This document shows, piece by piece, positions 26,540-34,571 of a stretch of DNA of 64,000 bases (positions are counted from its first letter, which is position 1; the number at the start of each line of letters is the position of its first letter). This stretch comes from Rossellomorea sp. BNER. Its GTDB lineage: Bacteria; Bacillota; Bacilli; Bacillales; Bacillaceae_B. The translations under genes were made by a program, and so were the position numbers. The DNA lies in contig JANAVG010000002.1 in NCBI GenBank assembly GCA_024213275.1, forward strand, positions 434,001 through 498,000. Reading direction: 5' to 3'. The notes under the pieces are model-generated. The model ran no database searches, was not told where the DNA came from, and was given only the letters and a program-made list of their open reading frames with translations.

Positions 26540-26612
26540 AGTTGACCAAAAGTGACAGGGTTCATGCTTTTAGTTGGAGGCATGATTCCTTGCACATTGA
26601 TTTTGGTCAACT
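26540..26612. repeat. 73-bp palindrome with nested arms
   Basis: Outer arms AGTTGACCAAAA/TTTTGGTCAACT are 12 bp perfect. Inside, GTG/CAC and CATGC/GCATG also pair, so a long hairpin forms, followed by T7. It resembles a terminator or a mobile palindromic repeat, with no gene on either side. Confidence 0.55.
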
Positions 26613-26756
26613 CTTATTTTTTTGTTCACAAAGTCATAGATTCCACCATTTGTAGCCTGATGAAAGTTCTAAATTTCAGTGAAGCCTGTATAGTTATAAA
26701 CCTTAATAGCCCTCAAATTAAAATAAGAAACTGATTATTTAAAAATGATCAAAAGT

Positions 26757-26956
26757 GAAATTCATTCCTGCTTTTAAAATCTAAGCCCCAATCCATCCCC
26801 AAATATAATTAGGACGCATCCCAAACCCTATTTCCACTTTATTTTATAGCTAATAAAACCAATGAGTTCCTCGCTTATAAAAAACACTTTAATACAGACG
26901 ATCCCTATCACTAGGATTAAGAAATTCGTGAAGATCCGCTATATCCGCTTCATATC
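26757..26956 (-). pseudogene. Decayed GNAT acetyltransferase
   Basis: Reading the minus strand in shifting frames gives YEADIADLHEFLNPSDRDRLY, then EELIGFISYKIKWK, then VEIGFGMRPNYIWGW and ILKAGMNF. This is the order of blocks of a GNAT of the type ending IGLGMRPDLTGKGLG...AGLEFA. Frameshifts and stops separate the blocks. The N-terminal part may extend to about 27000. Confidence 0.6.
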
Positions 26957-27173
26957 GTAAAATTAATAGATCTCCTCATAATTCCAGCCCGCAATAGTCT
27001 TTCATTCATTCATCTCCTTTTCTTTAAATAAGTCATGTAACCAGTATAATCGCCTTTTGCATAAAATGGTATTTACTTCCATTACACATCTTTTTATCAC
27101 AAAATGGCATCTGAATAATCTGAACTCTTCATTAATAAGGTATGTAAAGACCCTGTTAAAGGAGGGAAATAAA

Positions 27174-29048
27174 GTGAAAACGCTTATAGAAGCAGAGATC
27201 CGAAGAATGACTAAAGAGCTTATACGTAAGCAGAATGAGGAGGGGAAATGGGGCTTTTGTTTTGAAAATAGTCTTTCAACGGATGCGAACATGATCATAT
27301 TATTGAAATCCTTGAAAATAAAGGAAGATAAATTGATAAACCAGATTGCCAAGCGAATCTTGTCAAAGCAGGAGAAAAGCGGTGCCTGGAAGCTTTTTTA
27401 TGATGAAGACCGTGGCAATGTTTCTCTTACAGTAGAGTGTTATTTTGCCCTCCTATATTCTGGAGTTGTTAACGCCAGTGATGCAAATATAAAAAAAGCA
27501 CAACAGTTTATTTTCAATAGTGGGGGGTTATTGCAAACTCATAGTCTTACTAAATTTATGCTTGCCATTAATGGTCAATATCAATGGGATGATTTCTTTC
27601 CAATGCCAATAGAGCTCCTTCTAATTCCACGACAATTTCCAATTAGCTTTTGGGATTTTAGCAGCTATGCACGTGTCCATCTAGTTTCAATGTTCATTTT
27701 GAAAAACACTAAATTTGTAATTACAAGAAATTCAACTCCAGACTTAAAAAAGCTTTTAATGGAATCATCAAAAAATGAGCGAACGGTTGAATCAAGGGAA
27801 ACAAGAATTTTTCTTGAGTTATTAGAAAAGGGAATTACATTAATCCATGAGTATCCACAATATATCCAACAAAAAGCAACTGTGAAAGCTGAACAGTATA
27901 TCCTTCAAAGAATAGAGGGAGATGGAACGCTGTATAGTTATGTTACCTCTACTTTTTTCATGATATATTCTCTTTTAGCATTGGGTTATGCAAAGAATCA
28001 TCCCATTATTATAAAAGCCATACAAGGGTTAAAAAGCCACCAATATAAATTAAAAATAGGCGTTCATATTCAGAACTCTCCATCAGATATATGGGACACC
28101 GCTCTAATAAGCTATGCTCTTCAAGTAGCTGGTATTGAAACTCAATCAAGTACAATCGTAAGGTCCTCTAGCTATCTATTAAAACAACAGCACTCAAAAA
28201 TTGGAGACTGGGCATTAACATCTAAAGAAACATTACCAGGAGGTTGGGGTTTTTCAGAAAGTAACACTATTCATCCCGATGTCGATGACACCACAGCTTC
28301 CCTAAGGGCGATTTCAAGAATGGTTGATCACAGTTCATCTTTTCGACAAGCATGGGACCGTGGAGTTAATTGGACAATATCACTACAGAACAGTGATGGG
28401 GGATGGCCTGCATTCGAGAGAGGAAAAAGTAATACATTACTTACTTTAGTTCCGATGGATGGGGCAGAAGATTCAGCAATAGATCCTTCTACAGCTGATT
28501 TAACGGGAAGGACTTTAGAGTTTTTAGGATCATATACACAGCTCTCAAATGAAAATAAAATCCTTAAAAAAGGAATTCAGTGGATACTCAATAACCAAGA
28601 AAGAAATGGTTCGTGGTATGGGAGATGGGGGATTTCCTATATTTATGGTACATGGGCAGCTCTTACTGGGTTAAAAGCAGTTGGAGTGAAATCATCTCAC
28701 GATTCATTAATTAAAGCGGAGAATTGGTTAATAAGTATTCAAAATAGAGATGGTGGGTGGGGAGAGTCGTGTAAAAGTGACACTTTGAAAAGATACACTG
28801 ACCTTGGCAGCAGTACTCCCTCCCAAACAGCTTGGGCAGTAGATGCGTTAATCGCACTAAATGATGAACCAACAGAGCCAATTAATAAAGGGATATTGAA
28901 CTTAATTAACTCACTTCATAAAAGTGATTGGACTACTGTCTACCCAACAGGGGCAGGGCTTCCAAACAACTTTTACATTCACTACCATAGTTATAATTGG
29001 ATTTGGCCTTTACTGACATTATGTCATTATAAAAATAAATTCTTATAG
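27174..29048 (+). CDS. sqhC: Squalene-hopene/sporulenol cyclase
   Basis: A 624-residue terpene cyclase. GTG 27174 follows AAAGGAGGG, and the upstream frame is excluded. The catalytic acid motif DVDDTTA lies at about residues 369-375, in the HPDVDDTT context. Several QW repeats are visible (for example SLQNSDGGWPAF, WILNNQERNGSWYGRWG and WLISIQNRDGGWGES). The Bacillus enzyme of this type cyclises tetraprenyl-beta-curcumene to sporulenol, found in spores, whereas others make hopene. B. subtilis SqhC is 632 aa, so this is full length. No prenyl synthase lies beside it. Confidence 0.93.
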   Translation: MKTLIEAEIRRMTKELIRKQNEEGKWGFCFENSLSTDANMIILLKSLKIKEDKLINQIAKRILSKQEKSGAWKLFYDEDRGNVSLTVECYFALLYSGVVNASDANIKKAQQFIFNSGGLLQTHSLTKFMLAINGQYQWDDFFPMPIELLLIPRQFPISFWDFSSYARVHLVSMFILKNTKFVITRNSTPDLKKLLMESSKNERTVESRETRIFLELLEKGITLIHEYPQYIQQKATVKAEQYILQRIEGDGTLYSYVTSTFFMIYSLLALGYAKNHPIIIKAIQGLKSHQYKLKIGVHIQNSPSDIWDTALISYALQVAGIETQSSTIVRSSSYLLKQQHSKIGDWALTSKETLPGGWGFSESNTIHPDVDDTTASLRAISRMVDHSSSFRQAWDRGVNWTISLQNSDGGWPAFERGKSNTLLTLVPMDGAEDSAIDPSTADLTGRTLEFLGSYTQLSNENKILKKGIQWILNNQERNGSWYGRWGISYIYGTWAALTGLKAVGVKSSHDSLIKAENWLISIQNRDGGWGESCKSDTLKRYTDLGSSTPSQTAWAVDALIALNDEPTEPINKGILNLINSLHKSDWTTVYPTGAGLPNNFYIHYHSYNWIWPLLTLCHYKNKFL

Positions 29049-29410
29049 AAAAGTGGAATTCAATTAGGATATCCACACCGTATCTTAATATTACTTGAAA
29101 GCTTTAAATTTGGAATGGCAAATGCTCCTTTCATCACTCTGCTAGAATAGAGGAAAGAGATAATAAATTTCTTTTTTACTGATCTTTCATTTTCTTTCTT
29201 TTATGTTTTTCATAAAAAAGAACTTTAATACTAATCAATATCTTATAATATTATTATGTAAACTAGTTGTGGTTTGATGTTTGTTTGAATTTAACGGGTA
29301 AGACCGAAGCTACTCCCGTATACTTTTAACAAAAATTTATACCTTTCTCATTTAATTCTAATCTAAATTTGCCATAATTGTCTTATTCCAATGTAAAGGT
29401 GGAGAAGAAC
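29049..29410. other. Intergenic region before the small membrane ORF
   Basis: 362 bases, AT-rich. No gene, terminator of strength or repeat was identified apart from an inferred promoter for the downstream operon. Confidence 0.4.
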
Positions 29411-29539
29411 ATGATGTGGTTACGTTTTATTCCAATTGTTTTATTTAGTATAACGGCATTATCATTGTTCACATTTCAATCTATAGAAATTTTTCAGGCG
29501 TTCTCAGATTTATTTTTTCAAAAAAATAAATTAAAATAA
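29411..29539 (+). CDS. 42-residue membrane peptide upstream of a two-component system
   Basis: ATG 29411 follows AAAGGTGGAG at about 8 bases. The peptide begins MMWLRFIPIVLFSITALSLF and has one predicted membrane helix, then a short polar tail ending FFQKNKLK. It ends 34 bases before the response regulator and reads the same way. Similar one-helix peptides can modulate sensor kinases; here this is inference from position only. No known family was recognised. Confidence 0.55.
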   Translation: MMWLRFIPIVLFSITALSLFTFQSIEIFQAFSDLFFQKNKLK

Positions 29540-29572
29540 AGGAAACTTTTTCACTAGAGCAGGTGGTTAGGG

Positions 29573-30253
29573 ATGAAAAAAATACTTGTAATAGAAGACG
29601 AAAAAAATCTTTCAAGATTTATAGAACTTGAACTCCAATATGAGGGATATGAAATTGGTGTTGCTTTTAATGGAAGAGAAGGTCTTGAACTTGCATTAGA
29701 AAAAGAATGGGACGTGATCCTATTAGATTTGATGCTTCCGGGCTTAAATGGTTTAGAGGTGTGTAGGAGAATTAGACAGTCTAAACAAACACCGATCTTA
29801 ATGATTACTGCAAGAGATAGTGTGATGGACCGAGTATCTGGCTTAGATAGCGGGGCAGATGATTATATTGTCAAACCTTTTGCGATTGAAGAATTGCTTG
29901 CAAGATTAAGAGCGGTTTTTCGTCGTTCATACCAAGAGATAGAAGGAAGTAAACTTACAACTTTCCGTTATCGCGAATTGATCGTTGAAAAAGAATCGAG
30001 AATCGTAAAAAGCAAAGGGGTTTCAATTGATTTAACGAAGAGGGAATATGATTTACTTCTTACATTTTTAGAAAATCAAAATATTGTCTTAACAAGAGAA
30101 GCTTTATTAAATAAAGTTTGGGGATATGAAACGGAAGTAGAGACGAATGTTGTTGATGTATACGTAAGATATTTACGGAATAAAATAGATGAGACGAATA
30201 CAGATAGCTACATTGAGACGGTTAGAGGTACAGGTTATGTGATGAGATCATGA
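29573..30253 (+). CDS. OmpR-family response regulator
   Basis: A 226-residue regulator. The receiver domain has the acidic pair EDE (residues 7-9), phospho-acceptor Asp about 52 in ILLDLMLPG, and Lys about 101 in IVKPFA. The C-terminal winged helix (about 130-226) contains TKREYDLLLTFLENQN and VDVYVRYLRNKID. It overlaps the kinase gene by 4 bases (ATGA), giving translational coupling. It is ArlR/YkoG-like in layout; the regulon is unknown. Confidence 0.93.
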   Translation: MKKILVIEDEKNLSRFIELELQYEGYEIGVAFNGREGLELALEKEWDVILLDLMLPGLNGLEVCRRIRQSKQTPILMITARDSVMDRVSGLDSGADDYIVKPFAIEELLARLRAVFRRSYQEIEGSKLTTFRYRELIVEKESRIVKSKGVSIDLTKREYDLLLTFLENQNIVLTREALLNKVWGYETEVETNVVDVYVRYLRNKIDETNTDSYIETVRGTGYVMRS

Positions 30254-31659
30254 ATAAATGGATGGAATATTTTAAACCAACTTCTTTAAAAATAAAATGG
30301 GCCCTTGGAGCAGGGGCAACCATTTTTTTTGCATTTTTTACATTTAGTTTTTTTCAATATCATGCCATTGATAAATGGATGTTAAAAGAGGAAGAAGGTA
30401 GTTTTAATAGGGTACTTGATGAATTAACAGTTTTCTATACGCAACGTGGACCGAAGATTACTCTTGAAGAAATATACGATAGTCGTGACCTACTAAATCA
30501 AATTATTGAAAAGGATCAAACGATACGAGTATTAGATCGAACCGGAAAAGAAGTTTTGGTTTTAAGTAGTGATCATGTACCGCGTTATTATGTTCCCTTT
30601 AACCCAGTAAAAGACAAAGTTGTTGCACTGCTAGAAACGAATGATAAACAAATATATGTTGGCAGAAGCCGAATTACTTCTGAACAATTTACTGGTTATG
30701 TAGAATTGATCCAACCTCTGACAAGATATGAACATGTGATGAGTAATTTGTTTTGGATGATGACATTTTCTGGGGTTGGAGCTTTAATTCTTAGTGCTTT
30801 ATTTGGATATTTACTTGCAAAGAATTTTGTTAAGCCTTTAAATAAACTATCTGGAACGATGAGGACGATTCAAAGAGATGGGTTCCAGGAAAAAATGGAA
30901 CCGATTCATTCCCACGATGAAATTAGTGAACTTTCTACCATTTTTAATGAATTAATGGAGAAGCTAGAAAAATCCTTTAATCAGCAGCAGCAATTTGTTG
31001 AAGATGCCTCACATGAACTAAGAACCCCAGTACAAATATTAGAGGGGCATCTTTCTTTACTAAATCGTTGGGGTAAAAAAGATCCTAAAGTTTTGGATGA
31101 GTCCCTTCAAGCATCATTACAGGAGTTGCAAAGGGTAAAAAAATTAGTTGAAGAATTATTAGATTTAACTAGAACAGAAAGTGAGATTACCGATTTTTCT
31201 AATGAACATAGCTCGATTAATGAAACTGTTGAAAAGATTGTGAAGGACTTTAAGTTTCTCCATCAAAATGAGCATTTTAAAATTATTCAAATGATGTCAC
31301 ATTCTACACTAGCGACAATTCAATCCCGTCATTTGGAGCAAGTACTAACAATTTTACTTGATAACGCCGTAAAATACTCTGAGAAAAATAGTACAACAAC
31401 CATTACGATTGATGAAGTAGATGGTTTTGCTAAAGTATCAGTTAAAGATCAGGGGTATGGTATTCCAACTGATGATATTCCAAAGGTGTTTAATCGTTTT
31501 TTTCGAGTGGATAAAGCAAGAAGTCGGGAAGAAGGAGGCAATGGCCTAGGACTAGCTATTGCCAAGAAAATTATTGAGATATATGGGGGAGAGATCACTG
31601 TCCAGCAAAATAATGGGAAAGGGAGCACATTTCAATTTTTGATACCAAAAGCAAAATAA
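30250..31659 (+). CDS. Sensor histidine kinase, HAMP/HisKA type
   Basis: A 469-residue membrane kinase. Helices at about 16-36 and 165-188 flank an extracytoplasmic domain of about 130 residues. A HAMP linker and HisKA domain follow, with the phospho-accepting His about 254 in EDASHELRTPVQ. The ATPase has N box LLDNAVKYSE, G1 DQGYGIP and G2 EGGNGLGLAI. It partners with the regulator upstream. The architecture resembles ArlS/YkoH; the signal is unknown. Confidence 0.93.
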   Translation: MNKWMEYFKPTSLKIKWALGAGATIFFAFFTFSFFQYHAIDKWMLKEEEGSFNRVLDELTVFYTQRGPKITLEEIYDSRDLLNQIIEKDQTIRVLDRTGKEVLVLSSDHVPRYYVPFNPVKDKVVALLETNDKQIYVGRSRITSEQFTGYVELIQPLTRYEHVMSNLFWMMTFSGVGALILSALFGYLLAKNFVKPLNKLSGTMRTIQRDGFQEKMEPIHSHDEISELSTIFNELMEKLEKSFNQQQQFVEDASHELRTPVQILEGHLSLLNRWGKKDPKVLDESLQASLQELQRVKKLVEELLDLTRTESEITDFSNEHSSINETVEKIVKDFKFLHQNEHFKIIQMMSHSTLATIQSRHLEQVLTILLDNAVKYSEKNSTTTITIDEVDGFAKVSVKDQGYGIPTDDIPKVFNRFFRVDKARSREEGGNGLGLAIAKKIIEIYGGEITVQQNNGKGSTFQFLIPKAK

Positions 31660-31676
31660 AAACAAAAGTGGATGTC

Positions 31677-32189
31677 TTAGTATTTTTCTGAGACATCCAC
31701 TTCTGTATATTGCATATCAACACTTTTGGGAATTTTAATTTCAAGAATTCCATCTTTATACTGTGCAGTCGATCCCTTTTTCTTTACTAAAGAAGGTAAC
31801 GTTATAACCTGTCTTTCACCTAACTCTGGAATATTCTCTATTATCGCTTGATTAGAAGTGTGGAATACTCTCATCTGAGTGGCAAGTTCTTCACTTGGAA
31901 GTTTGATCCTAATAAATACATCTTCGAACGTTTCAAAAACATTTGCCTGAATTTGTGCAGGTTGTTTTTGATTTTCACCAGAGTTTCCACCTGCACTGCT
32001 GTTCATATCGCCCATAAATGAGCTGCCGTTTTTCATCATTTCCTGGGGGTTCATGATCCCTTGCCATTCTTTCGGAATCATTTGTTTCATCATTCCTTGA
32101 ACATATTGATCTATATCTTTAGGATTCATTCCGTTCATCATTCCAGACTGATCTCTTTTAAAAGGCGAAAACATATTCCATGGAAACAT
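31677..32189 (-). CDS. Hsp20/alpha-crystallin-like protein, Met-rich N-terminus
   Basis: A 170-residue protein. The first 90 residues are rich in Met, Gln and Gly (QSGMMNGMNPK, QGMMKQM), and the C-terminal about 80 residues match the Hsp20 fold, with VFETFEDVFIRIKLP, a GSTAQYKDGILEIKIPK beta hairpin and the IPK end. Such proteins in Bacillus are spore coat or spore chaperones (CotP-like). It is convergent with the kinase and adjacent to five GerP-like genes, suggesting a spore role. Confidence 0.75.
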   Translation of the reverse strand: MFPWNMFSPFKRDQSGMMNGMNPKDIDQYVQGMMKQMIPKEWQGIMNPQEMMKNGSSFMGDMNSSAGGNSGENQKQPAQIQANVFETFEDVFIRIKLPSEELATQMRVFHTSNQAIIENIPELGERQVITLPSLVKKKGSTAQYKDGILEIKIPKSVDMQYTEVDVSEKY

Positions 32190-32235
32190 TTTAATTACCT
32201 CACTTACCTTAACGATACAATATGTTATGCAAGTT

Positions 32236-32266
32236 AGGCCCTTGTTGTTATGGATTTAACAAGGGC
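32236..32266. repeat. Inverted repeat between divergent spore-type genes
   Basis: GCCCTTGTT and AACAAGGGC flank an 11-base spacer between the Hsp20-like gene and the GerPA-like gene. It lacks a T run, so it may be an operator rather than a terminator. Confidence 0.4.
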
Positions 32267-32329
32267 ACAAATTTTATACCTATGAATAGGTTAACAGTAT
32301 ATATAAAGGAAAAATGGAGTGAGTTTTGC

Positions 32330-32575
32330 ATGCCGGTGTCGATTGTTTTCAACCAAATCAATGTGAATAGTGTTCAATTTGGATCCACTGTGGCTACCGG
32401 ACAAAACAATTTGGAGGACTGGAACACACAAGGAAAGGGTAATTTAGGAAACGGAATAGAAACAGGCATAATTTATAAAATTGGTATTAGTAATGTCGTT
32501 ATTGATACGGATGGTATTGATACTTCAATTGCTCAACCAGAAATGATAAACCCTCAGCCAAATATTCAATTCTAA
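32330..32575 (+). CDS. GerPA/GerPF-like spore protein
   Basis: An 81-residue protein; ATG 32330 follows GGAGTGAG, and the longer frame has no ribosome site. It begins MPVSIVFNQINVNSVQFGS and continues to GKGNLGNG, then ISNVVIDTDGIDTS, the small beta pattern of GerPA/GerPF proteins. GerP proteins assist germinant passage through the coat. It is paired with the next GerP-like gene 14 bases downstream. Confidence 0.75.
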   Translation: MPVSIVFNQINVNSVQFGSTVATGQNNLEDWNTQGKGNLGNGIETGIIYKIGISNVVIDTDGIDTSIAQPEMINPQPNIQF

Positions 32576-32589
32576 AAGGGGTTATTCCA

Positions 32590-32814
32590 ATGCAATCAAA
32601 TACGAACGTTCAATTCAGGGATTTATCTGTTACAAATATTTCAATGAGTTCCTCCATCTTAATTGGAGTGAACTTACATGTTAATGTGAAAACAATGCAA
32701 AAAAACAATATGGGCTATGGAATTACATCAGGTAACCACATTGTTTCGCTATACGGAACGTCCATTGTTTACGACCCTGATTTGATTGATTCTGTATTCA
32801 AGTCCAAGTCTTAA
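32590..32814 (+). CDS. GerPA/GerPF-like spore protein
   Basis: A 74-residue protein with the GerP-type pattern: ISMSSSILIGVNLHVN, then GYGITSGNHIVS and YDPDLIDS near the end. AAAAGGGGTT precedes the ATG. It follows the previous gene on the same strand and its last 4 bases overlap the tail of the convergent gene on the other strand. Confidence 0.7.
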   Translation: MQSNTNVQFRDLSVTNISMSSSILIGVNLHVNVKTMQKNNMGYGITSGNHIVSLYGTSIVYDPDLIDSVFKSKS

Positions 32815-33113
32815 CTAGGATAGGTCGTCTTCATATTCTTTAAGTTTTCTTCAATTAGTTCTTTTAACCATTGAGGTATTTCCTGTTCCTGATCAAAATG
32901 CAAGGAATCAACGGCCTTCGAATCATAGAGAAGGCTTTTTATATTGTCTAATTGATGATTCTTACCAGTGATATTGCCGATTCCTTGATTATGCTTTTTT
33001 CTACTTTGAAAATTGGTTGGATAATTATTCCCAATATTAAAACATGATGCACTCTCAATGATTCCTATTTGGATATTCCCAATAAAAAAATTAGGAGAAA
33101 ACTTTGGAGACAT
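32811..33113 (-). CDS. GerP-like spore germination protein
   Basis: A 100-residue protein. ATG 33113 is preceded by AAGGAGG and overlaps the previous stop as TAATG, so it is coupled to the gene upstream. The pattern NFFIGNIQIGIIESASCFNIG, then GIGNITGKN, then DSKAVDS matches the GerPA-GerPF fold. A longer frame with an earlier start was rejected because it lacks a ribosome site. Last gene of a four-gene operon. Confidence 0.7.
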   Translation of the reverse strand: MSPKFSPNFFIGNIQIGIIESASCFNIGNNYPTNFQSRKKHNQGIGNITGKNHQLDNIKSLLYDSKAVDSLHFDQEQEIPQWLKELIEENLKNMKTTYPS

Positions 33114-33457
33114 TATTTTTCCTCCTTCGTGTTCTTCCATTTCTCATCAAACCTAAATGAATAACCATTTTTATTTTGAATTGGTTCTTTTGTTTTCCTT
33201 TTCTGATGGCTTTGATTTTCTAAAATATCTACCCCGAAATTGTTTCCAAGATTAAAAGCACCACTTAGTTCATCAATATCAATCTGATCGAGTTCAAAGG
33301 ATAATTTATCTGTAAGTGGTCCTTCTATAGTTAATTGATGGATGTGGACCTCAACTTTCTCCTTATCTTTTGCTGAGATAAGAAGGGATTCTAAATGTTT
33401 TAATTTTTCTTCCAATGCTTTGTCTTTTTTTGATTTAAACCATTTCAAGACCATCAC
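33113..33457 (-). CDS. GerP-like protein with coiled N-terminus
   Basis: A 114-residue protein that starts with a basic helical region (KSKKDKALEEKLKHLESLL) like the coiled segment of GerPC, then a beta region (VEVHIHQLTIEGPLTDKLSFE), and SGAFNLGNNFGVDIL of GerP type. It overlaps the upstream gene by 4 bases (ATGA). Third in the operon. The assignment to the GerP group is by pattern only. Confidence 0.6.
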   Translation of the reverse strand: MMVLKWFKSKKDKALEEKLKHLESLLISAKDKEKVEVHIHQLTIEGPLTDKLSFELDQIDIDELSGAFNLGNNFGVDILENQSHQKRKTKEPIQNKNGYSFRFDEKWKNTKEEK

Positions 33458-33660
33458 TCGCCATTACCGTTTTTATTAGCTTTCTCATCCCATACTACGG
33501 TTTTGTTATTGGATTGGTAATGGTGAGAGCCAATCATTCTCCCTAGTCCTTCGTTTACCATTGAATGATCCTTGTGGTTGAAAGAAAAATTATCGCCATT
33601 TTTCACGAAAGAACTATTTCTAACCGTGTCGATATGAAGTTTTCGGTAATGAAATTTCAT
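33454..33660 (-). CDS. Small GerP-like protein
   Basis: A 68-residue protein with VRNSSFVKNGDNFSF, GLGRMIGSHHYQSN and KTVVWDE. It shares the NSS-F-x3-G and GxGxxxG spacing of its neighbours. The next gene overlaps its stop. It follows the Hsp20-like gene by 4 bases and is surely in the same operon. Confidence 0.6.
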   Translation of the reverse strand: MKFHYRKLHIDTVRNSSFVKNGDNFSFNHKDHSMVNEGLGRMIGSHHYQSNNKTVVWDEKANKNGNGE

Positions 33661-33664
33661 TCGA

Positions 33665-34090
33665 TCACTCCTCCATTTGAAACTTAATCCTTTGATTATG
33701 ATTAACCTTTGTAAATCGAACTGTTAGTAAACCGTTTTTATAATGAGCATTTATAGATTTCTTTTCATATGAAAAGGGAAGGGTGATGCTTCGTTTGAAA
33801 TTCCCAAACATCCTTTCTTGAGTGTGTAATCTTTCTTTAGAAACAGGATAGGGGTAAGGTAAATGGATATCTATCGACAATTTACTTCCTTTAATATCTA
33901 ACTGGACATCCTCCTGTTTCGCTATCCCTGGAACTTCAATGATGACAAACCCTTCCGATTGTGTTTCAAAAAGGTCGATCAGGGGTATTCGTCGAGGGAG
34001 AACATTTTGCATATCTTTCCAAAATGAATCTCCTAAGGCTTTTTGCATGTTTTCTTGGAGTTCTTCCCATTGTGGAGGATGATTGGTCAT
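33665..34090 (-). CDS. Hsp20/alpha-crystallin family protein (CotP-like)
   Basis: A 141-residue small heat shock-like protein. Start 34090 is chosen because AGGTGATGGG then has proper spacing; earlier start codons overlap the ribosome site. The alpha-crystallin domain spans about residues 45-135, with VIIEVPGIAKQEDVQLDI, a FKRSITLPF strand and NAHYKNGLLTVRFTK. Spore coat CotP has this type. First gene of the four-gene leftward operon; a sigma-E-like promoter lies upstream. Confidence 0.8.
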   Translation of the reverse strand: MTNHPPQWEELQENMQKALGDSFWKDMQNVLPRRIPLIDLFETQSEGFVIIEVPGIAKQEDVQLDIKGSKLSIDIHLPYPYPVSKERLHTQERMFGNFKRSITLPFSYEKKSINAHYKNGLLTVRFTKVNHNQRIKFQMEE

Positions 34091-34120
34091 GCCCATCACC
34101 TACCTATTAGATTGATACTT

Positions 34121-34146
34121 ATTATATGATGGAAATATTGGTTTAT
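34121..34146 (-). promoter_or_regulatory. Sigma-E-like promoter of the Hsp20/GerP-like operon
   Basis: On the minus strand ATA (34146-34144) and CATATAAT (34128-34121) are 15 bases apart, matching mother-cell sigma-E type spacing. The -10 also fits sigma-K CATANNNTA. The position, about 31 bases before the start codon, is suitable. Confidence 0.5.
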
Positions 34147-34571
34147 TATAAAACAAACCCTATTTTTCTAAGCTCAAAAAAATATGTGTTTTTCATTAAA
34201 AAGTATTTGGATTTTTAAGGTAAGAGTAGTAAGATGGTTTATGAAAAAGCTATCAAAGGCGCGTTAATAGAGGTGAAGTAGAAAGAGTACGGTAAATGAA
34301 TTATTATTTCAGAATAATCAAATATTAAATTATCTTAATAAAACAGAAAAGGAAAAAATTATTATTAAATAGGGTGGGACCTATGAAAACAAATTTTTAA
34401 GAAATTTGTCGCAAAAGCTTTATCTTAGTGCTTTACAGTGATAAAATTATCTTGAAAGCGTTTTATTCATTTTAAAATAGTATTCTTGCATAGTAATACT
34501 AATAGAACTGACATGAGAGTTGATATAGCCCTAATGATATGTAGGGCAAAAATAGTTGGAGGTTATTCAAA
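34147..34571. other. Divergent intergenic region before odhA
   Basis: 425 bases. It contains a cre-like site at 34452-34467 and the odhA leader, with TTGGAGG before the ATG. No small ORF with a ribosome site was found. Confidence 0.45.
34452..34467 (+). promoter_or_regulatory. cre-like site before odhA
   Basis: TTGAAAGCGTTTTATT fits the left half and core of WTGNAANCGNWNNCAW with two mismatches on the right. It lies about 105 bases before odhA. Confidence 0.45.

Larger units (their letters stand above)
25503..26756. other. Gene-poor region with two palindromes
   Basis: No convincing gene was found. The frame on the minus strand at 25651-26049 (132 codons) starts at TTG with no ribosome site and resembles nothing known. 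Two inverted repeats occur: AAAAGGCTAT/ATAGCCTTTT at 26172-26256 (85 bp) and AGTTGACCAAAA/TTTTGGTCAACT at 26540-26612. The stretch looks like eroded sequence. Confidence 0.5.
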
